A stretch of 64,000 nucleotides of DNA from CAWALV01 sp963782965 (GCA_963782965.1 CAWALV010000006.1:2046001-2110000); one strand, 5' to 3'; positions 54,271 through 62,507 are shown, numbered from the stretch's first letter. Numbers and translations: made by a program. The notes: generated from the letters alone by a model not told the origin.

Positions 54271-55013
54271 GACAAGGGGCCGACGAACGCCGCCAGCTCC
54301 GCTGCGAACTCCGCCGGCGTCTCGATCGCGCTCAGATGGCCCGCGCCCGGCAACACCACCAGCCGCGCCAACCGAGCCGCTTCCGCCATCGCCGAGGCCC
54401 CGGCCGGCGGTGTCAACGTGTCCTCCGCTCCGACGAGCACCAACACGGGCACGTCGAGGGAGTCCAACACCGCATGCGAATCAGCCCGCGCGGCCATCGC
54501 CCGCTGCCACCAGGCCGCCGTCGCAGGCGACGCGCTCGACACCAGCTCGCGCACGAAGGCGACGACGTCCGGGCGCGAGCGCTTGGTCGTATCGCCAAGC
54601 AACCCAGGCAGCGATTCTTCGACCAGCACGCGCGGGGTACCTTCGCGCACCAACGTCTCGGCCATCTCGAGCCGGCTCTGCCGAGCGGCTTCCGTATCGG
54701 CGCCGGTCCTCGTGTCGGCGAGCACGAGCGCGGCCAGCCGCTCGGGATGGCGGCGGGCAAACGCGAGTGCCACGTAACCGCCCATCGAAAGGCCGCCCAC
54801 AACAGCCCGCTGCACACCACGGGAGTCGAGCAACGCTGCGACGTCGTCCGCCAACACGTCGAGGGACGGCGGCCCGTCGCCGAGCGGCACCTCGCCGGCG
54901 CCCCGAAAGTCCGGCGTGACGAGCTGCAGCGACGGCCCCAGCGCGTCGGCCAACGGCTGCCACATGCGGCTCGACAGCGGGAAGGCGTGCAGGAGCACGA
55001 CGGGACACGGCAC
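54267..55013 (-). CDS. Alpha/beta hydrolase
   Basis: 248 residues. Nucleophile Ser76 in GGLSMGGY, acid in VGAEDTLTPP, and a late His in PGAGHLSAIETP make a complete triad; LLHAFPLSSRMWQP carries the oxyanion-hole region. Substrate unknown (esterase, lactonase and similar reactions are possible). The GTG at 55013 is chosen because TAGGTT lies exactly 7 nt upstream and the N-terminus PCPVVLLHAFP matches the family; the open frame continues 28 codons over the divergent gene's start. Confidence 0.85.
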   Translation of the reverse strand: MPCPVVLLHAFPLSSRMWQPLADALGPSLQLVTPDFRGAGEVPLGDGPPSLDVLADDVAALLDSRGVQRAVVGGLSMGGYVALAFARRHPERLAALVLADTRTGADTEAARQSRLEMAETLVREGTPRVLVEESLPGLLGDTTKRSRPDVVAFVRELVSSASPATAAWWQRAMAARADSHAVLDSLDVPVLVLVGAEDTLTPPAGASAMAEAARLARLVVLPGAGHLSAIETPAEFAAELAAFVGPLS

Positions 55014-55020
55014 GAAACCC

Positions 55021-55026
55021 AACCTA
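55021..55026 (-). promoter_or_regulatory. -10 box of the alpha/beta hydrolase gene, leaderless
   Basis: TAGGTT on the minus strand, 7 nt before the GTG at 55013. Confidence 0.45.
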
Positions 55027-55071
55027 ACCGCCCACCTGCGTTTTCCGGCGCCGATGTAGTTCCATGGAGGG

Positions 55072-56517
55072 ATGCGCAGCCGCCGACCGACCACCACCTC
55101 CTACGATGCCGACGCCTCCGACGCGCTGAGCGCGTTCATGCGAAAGGGGTGGGCAGACCCCGCACCCCGCCCTGTCGAACCCGCCGAGGTGGCGCCGTAC
55201 GCCGCGAAACGCCGGGCCGCACTGTCGGCGGCGTTCCCTCGCCGACCGATCGTCGTCCCGGCCGGCACGCTGAAGGTCCGCAACAACGACGTGCCCTACC
55301 CGTTTCGGCCGACCAGCGACTTCGTCTGGCTCACCGGCGCCACCATGCCCGACGCCGTCCTGGTGATGGCTCCTGATCCTGACGAGCCCGACGACCACCG
55401 GGCAACCCTCTACACGCGCTCGTCCGCCCCGCGCGCGGAAAGCGACGAGTTCTACCGCGACCGGGTGAACGGGCAGTTGTGGACCGGCCCGCGCCCGAGC
55501 CTCGACGAGATCGCCGGCGAGTTCGATATCACCGCCAGACCGCTCGACGAACTCGCCGACGCGCTCGCCAGGCTGGCCGGGCAGAAGCCCGCTCCCGTGG
55601 TCCTGCGCGGCCACGACGCGACCGTCGATACCGCTGTCGCATCCGTCGACGGCGCGGCCGACCCGACGCTGGCAACGACGCTCTCCGAGCTGCGGCTGGT
55701 CAAGGACGACTGGGAGATCGCCTCGTTGGCACAAGCGGCCGACGTCAGCGTCCGCGGCTTCGAAGACGTCGTCCGCTCCCTTTCCGCCGCATGCAAGACC
55801 AGCGAACGCTGGATCGAAGGCACGTTCTGGCGGCGTGCCCGGCTGGAAGGAAATGACGTCGGCTACAGCACCATCGCCGCGGCCGGCGAGCATGCGTGCA
55901 TCCTGCACTGGACGCGTGACGACGGCCCGGTGCGCGACGGCGATCTGCTCCTGCTCGACGCCGGTGTCGAAAATCGCGACCTCTACACCGCCGACGTCAC
56001 CCGCACGCTGCCCGTCAACGGCCGCTTCAGCGACGCGCAGCGACGCGTCTACCAACTCGTCTACGACGCGCAGGAAGCAGCGCTTGCGGCGGTCAAGCCC
56101 GGTGCCAAGTTCCGCGATTACTACCGGGCCTCGCATCAGGTGCTCGCGCAGGGCCTGGTGGCGTGGGGCATCCTGCCCGAGTCGGCCGCCGACCTCGACG
56201 GCCCGGACGCCGACCTGCACCGCCGCTACTCGCTGCACAACCCCGGCCACATGCTCGGACTCGACGTGCACGATTGCGCGCAGGCCCGCCGCGAGGCCTA
56301 CCTCGACGGTGTGCTCGAAGCGGGTTACGTGCTGACGGTCGAGCCCGGCCTGTACTTCCAGACCGACGATCTGACCGTTCCGGAAGAGCTTCGTGGCATC
56401 GGCGTCCGCATCGAGGACGACGTGGTGGTGACGCACGAGGGATGCCGCAACTTGACGGCTGCGCTGCCACGCCACCCCGACGACGTCGAAGCCTGGATGG
56501 CGAAGCTGCTCGGCTGA
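55072..56517 (+). CDS. Xaa-Pro aminopeptidase (peptidase family M24B)
   Basis: 481 residues: an N-terminal domain (to about 200) and a pita-bread metallopeptidase domain. Metal ligands: Asp296 (LLDAGVE), Asp308 (TADVTRT), His in NPGHMLGLDVHD, Glu in LTVEPGLYF and Glu in VRIEDDVVV. It removes N-terminal residues before proline using two Mn2+ or similar ions. The ATG at 55072 has GGAGGG directly before it. Divergent from the hydrolase gene; a long hairpin follows. Confidence 0.93.
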   Translation: MRSRRPTTTSYDADASDALSAFMRKGWADPAPRPVEPAEVAPYAAKRRAALSAAFPRRPIVVPAGTLKVRNNDVPYPFRPTSDFVWLTGATMPDAVLVMAPDPDEPDDHRATLYTRSSAPRAESDEFYRDRVNGQLWTGPRPSLDEIAGEFDITARPLDELADALARLAGQKPAPVVLRGHDATVDTAVASVDGAADPTLATTLSELRLVKDDWEIASLAQAADVSVRGFEDVVRSLSAACKTSERWIEGTFWRRARLEGNDVGYSTIAAAGEHACILHWTRDDGPVRDGDLLLLDAGVENRDLYTADVTRTLPVNGRFSDAQRRVYQLVYDAQEAALAAVKPGAKFRDYYRASHQVLAQGLVAWGILPESAADLDGPDADLHRRYSLHNPGHMLGLDVHDCAQARREAYLDGVLEAGYVLTVEPGLYFQTDDLTVPEELRGIGVRIEDDVVVTHEGCRNLTAALPRHPDDVEAWMAKLLG

Positions 56518-56554
56518 GTCCGGCCGGCTTCACGCCAACCCGCCCCGCTGATTC

Positions 56555-56622
56555 AGCGGTGATCAAGCAGATATGACCGCGACACGCTGGCGTGTCGTGT
56601 CGTTATCTGCTTGATCACCGCT
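56555..56622. terminator. Long hairpin between convergent genes
   Basis: Outer arms of 19 bp pair perfectly (AGCGGTGATCAAGCAGATA at 56555-56573 with its complement ending at 56622); after a 5-6-nt internal loop an inner CGACACG/CGTGTCG stem closes on a 4-nt loop. The element spans 68 bp, is AT-richer than its surroundings, and lies between the M24 stop (56517) and the minus-strand gene ending at 56695. Confidence 0.7.
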
Positions 56623-56694
56623 CCTGGGGGCCGGGCGGGCGCGAGTGGGGGCGGGGCAGTGCGCGCGACAGCGGCGAGTCGCGGCGCGGGCGGG

Positions 56695-57009
56695 TCAGCG
56701 GCGGGGACGACGCACCGAGCGACGCTCTCGCGCGTTCCAGCACGGGGTGTGCCAATGCCGCCGCTGATCGATGCTGTCGCGCAGCCACGCGACGACGTGC
56801 GGCGTGGCGGGCCTGATCTCCTGGTCGCAACCCGGGCAACGGTAGGTCTTCGTCGACGTCGACCCGGTGATGCGGCGTACCACCCACTCCTCGCCATGCG
56901 AATCGAACTCGATCGACTCGAAGCCACCGCCGAGATCGGTGTCACCGCTGGCATCGGCCGACGTGGTCGACCCCGACCGGCGCACCGGTCGCGTGCGGCG
57001 CGGGCTCAT
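56695..57009 (-). CDS. Small Cys/His protein coupled to fdhD
   Basis: 104 residues from the ATG at 57009, which overlaps the fdhD stop as ATGA. Cys58 and Cys61 (YRCPGC), His71, the HWH at 85-87 and Cys90 (TPCW) look like a zinc knuckle; the ends are Arg-rich. I recall similar small proteins next to fdhD in other actinobacteria, but no function. Because of the coupling it may assist FdhD or formate dehydrogenase maturation; this is inference. Confidence 0.7.
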   Translation of the reverse strand: MSPRRTRPVRRSGSTTSADASGDTDLGGGFESIEFDSHGEEWVVRRITGSTSTKTYRCPGCDQEIRPATPHVVAWLRDSIDQRRHWHTPCWNARERRSVRRPRR

Positions 57010-57845
57010 ACCGCTGCCCGGTCGACGACGCGAGAAGAACCGGCGTAGACGTTCATCGACTGCCCGCGCAAGAACCCGACCAGCGTCATGCCCACCGACT
57101 CGGCGAACTCGACGGCGAGCGAAGACGGCGCGCTGACCGCCGCAAGCACGGGAATGCCTGCCAGATAGGCCTTCTGCACGAGTTCGAACGAAGCGCGACC
57201 GCTCACCAGCAACACGCAACGGGCGAGCGGCAGCCGCTTCTCGTGCAACCCCCAGCCGATCACTTTGTCGGTCGCATTGTGGCGGCCGACGTCTTCACGC
57301 AACGCCAGCAAGTCGCCGTCCGAGCTGAACAGGCCCGCAGCGTGCAGACCGCCGGTCTGATCGAACACCTTCTGCGCGGCGCGCAACCGATCGGGAAGAG
57401 AGACGAGCAGCGACGGCGACACGCTGACGTCGTCGGTCGCGACGTCGAAACGCGACTGCACTCGGACGGCGTCGATGCTCGCTTTCCCACATACGCCGCA
57501 CGAACTCGTGGTGTAGAAGTTGCGCGTCACCTCGACCCTCGGCGCATCGGCGGAGGTGTCGACGTCGATGACGTTGTAGGTGTTCGCCCCGTCGGCATCG
57601 GCGCCCGCGCAGTACCGCAGACCGATCAGCTGACCGGCGTCGGTGATCAAGCCCTCGGTCCAGCAGAATCCGGCGACCAGGTCGAAATCGTCACCCGGGG
57701 TGCGCATCGTGACCGCGATGGCTCGCCCGGCGACTCGGATTTCCAGGGGTTCCTCGACCGCGAGGGTGTCCATGCGCTGCCGCACCGTATCGGCGTCAGC
57801 GGCGTCCAGCCGAAGCACCGACCGCCGTTGCGTGACCCGACCCAT
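57006..57845 (-). CDS. fdhD: Formate dehydrogenase accessory sulfurtransferase
   Basis: FdhD (279 aa) moves sulfur from a cysteine desulfurase to the molybdenum cofactor of formate dehydrogenase. The catalytic CxxC is Cys116-Cys119 (TTSSCGVCGK); GLHAAGLF, REDVGRHNATDKVIG and SGRASFELVQKA are family blocks. No formate dehydrogenase lies in the window. The ATG at 57845 is 6 nt after TACCCT. Overlaps the small Cys/His gene. Confidence 0.95.
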   Translation of the reverse strand: MGRVTQRRSVLRLDAADADTVRQRMDTLAVEEPLEIRVAGRAIAVTMRTPGDDFDLVAGFCWTEGLITDAGQLIGLRYCAGADADGANTYNVIDVDTSADAPRVEVTRNFYTTSSCGVCGKASIDAVRVQSRFDVATDDVSVSPSLLVSLPDRLRAAQKVFDQTGGLHAAGLFSSDGDLLALREDVGRHNATDKVIGWGLHEKRLPLARCVLLVSGRASFELVQKAYLAGIPVLAAVSAPSSLAVEFAESVGMTLVGFLRGQSMNVYAGSSRVVDRAAV

Positions 57846-57851
57846 ACCTGA

Positions 57852-57857
57852 AGGGTA
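57852..57857 (-). promoter_or_regulatory. -10 box of fdhD, leaderless
   Basis: TACCCT on the minus strand, 6 nt before the ATG at 57845. Confidence 0.45.
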
Positions 57858-57927
57858 ATCGGGGGGCGGTGTGAGCCGGCGCGATCGGGTAGATCATGGC
57901 CACGGGACGACACGGAAAGGACGACGG

Positions 57928-58170
57928 ATGAGCGAACTCGACTCGTGGGTGACGGCGGTCTGCGGCGAACTCGGCATCGACCCTGCGGCGGCACCCGATG
58001 CGGTGCTCGACGTGGCCCGAGACGTCGCCCACGGCGTGGAGCGGCAGGCGGCGCCGCTGACGACGTTCCTGCTCGGTCGGGCCGTGGAGTCCGGGGTGCC
58101 GCTCGCCGCCGCGGCGGAGCGGATCAACAGGCTCGTCACGAACTGGGAGTACCGCGAGAACCCGGGTTGA
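57928..58170 (+). CDS. DUF6457 domain protein, molybdenum cofactor-associated
   Basis: 80 residues (MSELDSWVTAVCGELGID, then a helical domain ending RLVTNWEYRENPG). This domain is also found fused to MobA-type proteins, consistent with its place between fdhD and mobA. The ATG at 57928 has GGAAAGGACG upstream; 19 more codons are open but unlikely. Its 3' end overlaps mobA by 35 bp on the other strand. Confidence 0.78.
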   Translation: MSELDSWVTAVCGELGIDPAAAPDAVLDVARDVAHGVERQAAPLTTFLLGRAVESGVPLAAAAERINRLVTNWEYRENPG

Positions 58171-58801
58171 TCGGCGCGCCCGCGCCGCGCTCCGGTGGCT
58201 CGTCCCCTTGCGCGTGCGCCGGCCGGAGGGCCAGCCGCCGGGCGCGAGCCAGGTCTTCTGCGGTGTCACAGTCGAGCGCCTCCTCGCCCGACGCGGCCAC
58301 CTCGGCGACGGAGAACCCGGCGACCAGATCGCGAACCGCTCGGCCGGTCCACGACTCACCGCTCGCGTTCGCGCGCAGCGCCGCGGTGGCATAGGCGGCC
58401 ACCAGGCTTTGCCGCCGGCCCGACCCATCGACCAGCATCGCCGCCTCGTGGCCGGGCAGCGCACCGAGCAGCCGCTCGATCGCCGAAGCGGCAAACGGCG
58501 CATCGACCGCTAGGACGACGACCGTCGGCGCCGCGACGTGCGCCAGCGCATGCACGATCGCCGCGGCAGGCCCACCGCCGGGGGGATCTTCACTCGTCCA
58601 GACGACCGTGGTCGCGAACTCCGACGCGGGCTCGGCCGCGCGCGGCGGCCCGACGACGACCACGCGTTGGGCGCCCGCCACGGCGGCGACCGCGCGGTCG
58701 AGGAGCCGGCGGCCGTCGACGTCCAGCATGGCCTTGTCGGCGCCGCCCATCCGTCGGGCCGCGCCGCCCGCCAGGACGACGGCGTCGTAGGGAGGCATCA
58801 T
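58136..58801 (-). CDS. mobA: Molybdenum cofactor guanylyltransferase
   Basis: 221 residues. The nucleotidyltransferase signature VLAGGAARRMGGADKAML (9-26) and the metal-binding Asp in LAVDAPF mark MobA, which joins GMP to molybdopterin. The C-terminal 25 residues are a variable tail. ATG at 58801 (a second ATG follows directly), 6 nt after TAGGGT. Divergent from nucS and convergent with the DUF6457 gene. Confidence 0.9.
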   Translation of the reverse strand: MMPPYDAVVLAGGAARRMGGADKAMLDVDGRRLLDRAVAAVAGAQRVVVVGPPRAAEPASEFATTVVWTSEDPPGGGPAAAIVHALAHVAAPTVVVLAVDAPFAASAIERLLGALPGHEAAMLVDGSGRRQSLVAAYATAALRANASGESWTGRAVRDLVAGFSVAEVAASGEEALDCDTAEDLARARRLALRPAHAQGDEPPERGAGAPINPGSRGTPSS

Positions 58802-58807
58802 CGAAAG

Positions 58808-58813
58808 ACCCTA
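58808..58813 (-). promoter_or_regulatory. -10 box of mobA, leaderless
   Basis: TAGGGT on the minus strand, 6 nt before the ATG at 58801. Confidence 0.45.
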
Positions 58814-58824
58814 CGGCCGGCCGC

Positions 58825-58830
58825 TACGGT
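58825..58830 (+). promoter_or_regulatory. -10 box of nucS, leaderless
   Basis: TACGGT, 7 nt before the GTG at 58838, only 11 bp from the divergent mobA box. Confidence 0.45.
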
Positions 58831-58837
58831 GAGCGGC

Positions 58838-59497
58838 GTGCGCCTCGTCATCGCCCGCTGCAGCGTCGACTACGTCGGCCGGCTGACCGCCCACCTCCCG
58901 CCTGCGACCCGGCTGATCCTCGTCAAAGCCGACGGTTCGGTCTCGATCCACGCCGACGACCGCGCCTACAAGCCGTTGAACTGGATGAGCCCGCCGTGCA
59001 CGCTGCAAGAGACGCCCGGCACCTGGACGGTCACCAACAAGGCCGGCGAGCAGCTCGTGGTGACGATCGAGGACGTGCTGCACGACTCCAGCCACGAACT
59101 CGGGGTCGACCCCGGCCTCTTCAAGGACGGCGTCGAGGCGCACCTGCAGGAGTTGCTCGCCGACCACCCGGGCGCCCTCGGCGCGGGCATGAGCCTGGTG
59201 CGGCGCGAGTACCCGACCGCGATCGGTCCGGTCGACCTGCTGTGCAGGGACGCCGACGGCATCAGTGTTGCCGTCGAGGTGAAACGCCGGGGCGAGATCG
59301 ACGGCGTCGAGCAGCTCACCCGCTACCTCGAACTGCTGAACCGCGATCCGTTACTGGCGCCGGTGCGCGGTGTCTTCGCGGCTCAGGAGATCAAGCCGCA
59401 GGCCCGGGTGCTCGCTACCGACCGCGGCATCACCTGCGTGAGCGTCAACTACGACGAACTCCGCGGCGCCGGCGACCCGAGCGCCCGGTTGTTCTGA
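58838..59497 (+). CDS. nucS: Mismatch-specific endonuclease NucS/EndoMS
   Basis: 219 residues. NucS cuts both strands at G-T, G-G and T-T mismatches and provides mismatch repair in actinobacteria that lack MutS/MutL. The catalytic Asp133 (GPVDLLCRD), Glu147 and Lys149 (VAVEVKRRGEIDG) are present and the N-terminal DNA-binding domain is normal (VIARCSVDYVGRL). The GTG at 58838 fits family starts; the far longer open frame upstream lies over mobA. Confidence 0.95.
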   Translation: MRLVIARCSVDYVGRLTAHLPPATRLILVKADGSVSIHADDRAYKPLNWMSPPCTLQETPGTWTVTNKAGEQLVVTIEDVLHDSSHELGVDPGLFKDGVEAHLQELLADHPGALGAGMSLVRREYPTAIGPVDLLCRDADGISVAVEVKRRGEIDGVEQLTRYLELLNRDPLLAPVRGVFAAQEIKPQARVLATDRGITCVSVNYDELRGAGDPSARLF

Positions 59498-59510
59498 CGC
59501 CGCAACGACG

Positions 59511-61775
59511 TCAGCTGATCACGAAGTCGTCGGCGTAGAAGGTCAGGCGCTGCGCGTTCGTCGTCGCGTTGCTGTTGTTCACGTAGACGGTCACGGCACC
59601 CGTGGAGTTCGTGGTGAACGACACGGTCAGCTTGGTCCACGTCGCGGCGGTCGTGACCGACGTCGACGCGGCGGAGCCACCCGACACACCGATCGTGAGG
59701 CGGGAGCCCTGCACGTAAGCGCTCAGCGTGTATGTGTGGTTCGGCAGCAAAGTCACGTCCTGCTGGCACTGCTCGTTCTTACGGTTGCCGGCCGCCTGCA
59801 AGGCGTAGGTACCGGCGTGGCGGGTGCCGTTCTGCACCACGCCGCCGTTGTCACACACCCACGGCGAAAGGGAGCCGGTCTCGAAGTTGCCGTTCACCAG
59901 GCCGGTGGGCGCCGGGGCCGTGGAGCCAGAAGCTGCGGCCCACAGGTCGGCGACGTTCGCCGACGTGAGCTCGGTCGTATACACCGTCGCCTCGTCGAGC
60001 TGGCCGCTGAAACCGTAGTTGGTCTGGGTCGTGCCGGGGTTGTTTGCGCCGGTCCACATGCCTCCCCAGCCGCTGAGGTTGCCGCAGCCCACGCGCCACC
60101 AGCCGCCGTTCAACGCCGTGTAGTTCTGCGAGGCATTGTTCGGGTCCCAACCCGTGAGCGCGCCGTCGACGTAGAGCGCCATGCCGTCGGTACCCATCGT
60201 CGCGACCGCCATGTGCCAGCTGCCGTCGTTGTAGCTTGCGGCCGAACTCACGGTCGTCGTGGCGCCGGTCCACACGCCGAACCACAACCGGCCGTTGCCA
60301 TCCATGTAGATGTGCCGGTCGTACTGACCGCCTGACCCGCTGTTGGAAACGCCGGTCTGCGCGCTCTCGAAGCCGATGAGCTTGCCGCCGTTGCTGTAGC
60401 CGGGGGCCGTCTTGAACCAGATGACTTCGCTGTACGTGACGGCCGCCGGGTTCTGCGCTGCAACGCCGGGCGCGGTGTAGACGCAGGTCGCCGTCGCACT
60501 GTCGCCACCCGCCGCGCTCACCGAGTAGTTCGGCGTCCGCCCGTCGGTCAATGCACCCGCCTGCTGGAGGGTCCAGGACGCGCTCCCGTACGGCGACGGA
60601 CTGTACTGCCCGGTACGGGCGTTCCCCGAGGAATCGGCCGCGGTCGAGTTCTGGCTGGTCGCCGTGCCCGCCGAATCGTCGAGCTTCCAGTACAGGTAAG
60701 GGCTCAGGCTCTGAACTGCGGCGGTGTAGCTCTGGCCGAAGAATGTGGCGGCGTGCCAGACGTTGCCGGTATCCGCGGTTGTGGCCGAGAAGGCCGCCTG
60801 GGTCGTGGGTAGCAGCAGCGCACCCGCGCCGACGCCGACGATGGCGGTGCGCGTGGCTGTCCACCGAGCGATCCGCGCTGTGCGTGACGGCCGGGCGTGC
60901 CGGCCGTGGTCGGCGTCGTTGAGGTGCCGGCGGGCGGTCAGCAACGTGGCGTTGAAGGCGATCCTGGTCTTGACTGCCTCGGCAGAGAACTGAGATGCGG
61001 CCGATGAAGGTGCCTTCGACGAAGGGGTCGCCGAGGGAGACGTCACTTCTGGCGACGGCGCTGTGGGAACCGTGCCGCTGGAGACCGGCTGGTACGCGGC
61101 GTCCGTGCCGCCCAAGCGCTTGTCGGCCACGAACCCCGCATAGTCGTCCGGCTCGTCGCCGTCGTTGTCGTCGCCGTCATCGCCGTCGCCGTCGTTGTCC
61201 TCGCCGTTGGCCGCCGCAGGTTCCTCGTCGTGGTCGCGGACGACGAGGTACGCGGCGGCGATAAGGCTGGCGAGCAGTAGCCCGAGCCAGACGAACTGAC
61301 CGTTTTGCAACCAGATGAGCGGGAGTCCGACCCAGCGGACGAGCAGGCGGCCCATGCCACGCACGTTCGACATCGGGACGGGAGCCGAGTCGGGGGTCGC
61401 GTTGGCGTCGCCCTTGGTGACCAGCGTGCCATCGGTGTTGATCTTGATGACGCGGTGCGACTTGATGGTGCCGGGGTGCTTGCCGGCCGGGTCGACGAAT
61501 ACCGCGACGTGGCCGAGCAGTTTGGCGGAGTCGTGCTGCGGCGAGGCCATGATGACGTCGCCGACCTTGATGCGCGGCTGCATCGAGCCGGATTCGACGA
61601 CGTAGGGCCGCCAGCCGAAGATCATCGGTACGAACGTCACGATGAGGCAGCCGGCGACGAACCAGAGCCATGCCCGACCGAGGAAGCCACCGATCAGTCG
61701 GGCGGAGGAGCCGAAGTCACGCTGCCGCGCCGGCTCGCTCTGCACGGGTGCTTCTACTGCGAGCTGGGTAGCCAT
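59511..61775 (-). CDS. SipW-type signal peptidase fused to a LamG-like surface protein
   Basis: 754 residues in one uninterrupted frame. Residues 1-180 are a SipW/S26B signal peptidase: helix 36-54, catalytic Ser64 (ESGSMQPRIKVGD), His107 (IKSHRVIKI), GDANATPD at 122-129, and a second helix 153-179. An Asp/Glu-rich linker (181-212) and a Ser/Pro/Thr-rich part follow. At 309-340 there is a second hydrophobic segment ending QAAFSATTADTGNVW, which matches the signal region of the neighbouring TasA-like protein (YAAFSGTTPDTANVW). Next comes a LamG/concanavalin-type domain (about 345-613) and a C-terminal carbohydrate-binding-like beta domain (625-754). It looks like peptidase and substrate in one chain. 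Export and self-cleavage are inferred. Confidence 0.85.
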   Translation of the reverse strand: MATQLAVEAPVQSEPARQRDFGSSARLIGGFLGRAWLWFVAGCLIVTFVPMIFGWRPYVVESGSMQPRIKVGDVIMASPQHDSAKLLGHVAVFVDPAGKHPGTIKSHRVIKINTDGTLVTKGDANATPDSAPVPMSNVRGMGRLLVRWVGLPLIWLQNGQFVWLGLLLASLIAAAYLVVRDHDEEPAAANGEDNDGDGDDGDDNDGDEPDDYAGFVADKRLGGTDAAYQPVSSGTVPTAPSPEVTSPSATPSSKAPSSAASQFSAEAVKTRIAFNATLLTARRHLNDADHGRHARPSRTARIARWTATRTAIVGVGAGALLLPTTQAAFSATTADTGNVWHAATFFGQSYTAAVQSLSPYLYWKLDDSAGTATSQNSTAADSSGNARTGQYSPSPYGSASWTLQQAGALTDGRTPNYSVSAAGGDSATATCVYTAPGVAAQNPAAVTYSEVIWFKTAPGYSNGGKLIGFESAQTGVSNSGSGGQYDRHIYMDGNGRLWFGVWTGATTTVSSAASYNDGSWHMAVATMGTDGMALYVDGALTGWDPNNASQNYTALNGGWWRVGCGNLSGWGGMWTGANNPGTTQTNYGFSGQLDEATVYTTELTSANVADLWAAASGSTAPAPTGLVNGNFETGSLSPWVCDNGGVVQNGTRHAGTYALQAAGNRKNEQCQQDVTLLPNHTYTLSAYVQGSRLTIGVSGGSAASTSVTTAATWTKLTVSFTTNSTGAVTVYVNNSNATTNAQRLTFYADDFVIS

Positions 61776-61819
61776 CTGCGTGACCTCCTCTCTATCCCTT
61801 CTGTTCTCGGAAAGCCCTT

Positions 61820-61861
61820 CGGCTCCCAGACCCCTGAGACGTTTCCGGGGCCTGGGAGCCG
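61820..61861 (-). terminator. 15-bp hairpin between the TasA-like and fusion genes
   Basis: Arms at 61820-61834 and 61847-61861 (core GGCTCCCAG/CTGGGAGCC plus CCCC/GGGG) with one mismatch and a 12-nt loop. It is 38 bp past the TasA-like stop and 45 bp before the fusion gene's start, so it could attenuate read-through. Confidence 0.5.
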
Positions 61862-61898
61862 GCTGGCTAACTGATGAGCGTCATGGCGCACTTACCGG

Positions 61899-62507
61899 CT
61901 ACTGGATTTCCCAGGTGAAGTCGGCGGTGACAGTGGCGCCTTGCAGGGTGTTGGGTGCCGCCGCATCGAACGTCCAGACGAGCCTGTACGCGACCATCCC
62001 ACTGGCGGCCATGGCGATCGGCGCCTTAGCGGTGGCGTAAGTCGTCTTCAAGGCGGTCAATGCCGTGCTGGTCTCGACGTTGGTGGGGCTGGCCGGGAAG
62101 CCGGTGCAGTTCGCCGGTACCGCGGTCGCGACCGTGGCCTCGTCGATCGTCAGGTAGATCTTGTCACCGAGCGGTGAGACCAGCGGCAACGTGGGGCCGC
62201 TGAGGTACATCCCCAGGTTGCCTGCCAGCGAGCCGGTGTTCTTTACCGTGATGCACGTCGCCGTGCTGGTGAAACCGGGCTTGAAGTTGGTGCCACCGAA
62301 GACCGCGCTGGACGACGCTGCGAAGCTGCCGCTGCCGTTGTTCTGGAGGGTGAGCGAGCCGGCGGTCCACACGTTGGCGGTGTCGGGCGTGGTTCCGGAG
62401 AAGGCGGCGTAGCTGCCCTGCCAGACCAGCAGCCCGGCGGCCAAGAGACCGACTGCCGGAGCAAAGGCACGGACGAGGCGACGCCGGCGATCGTACGCCA
62501 TGGTCAT
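61899..62507 (-). CDS. TasA/CalY-like secreted protein with SipW-type signal
   Basis: 202 residues. Arg-rich N-terminus (YDRRRRLVRAF), a hydrophobic core, then SYAAFSGTTPDTANVW, the SipW-type cleavage region. The mature part is beta-rich, Ser/Thr/Gly-rich with two cysteines and no recognised catalytic motif (SLTLQNNGSGSF, ATCITVKNTGSLAGN, VTADFTWEIQ at the end). A structural or matrix role is likely by analogy. The ATG at 62507 has AGGAG 6 nt upstream. It precedes the signal-peptidase fusion gene on the same strand. Confidence 0.8.
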   Translation of the reverse strand: MTMAYDRRRRLVRAFAPAVGLLAAGLLVWQGSYAAFSGTTPDTANVWTAGSLTLQNNGSGSFAASSSAVFGGTNFKPGFTSTATCITVKNTGSLAGNLGMYLSGPTLPLVSPLGDKIYLTIDEATVATAVPANCTGFPASPTNVETSTALTALKTTYATAKAPIAMAASGMVAYRLVWTFDAAAPNTLQGATVTADFTWEIQ

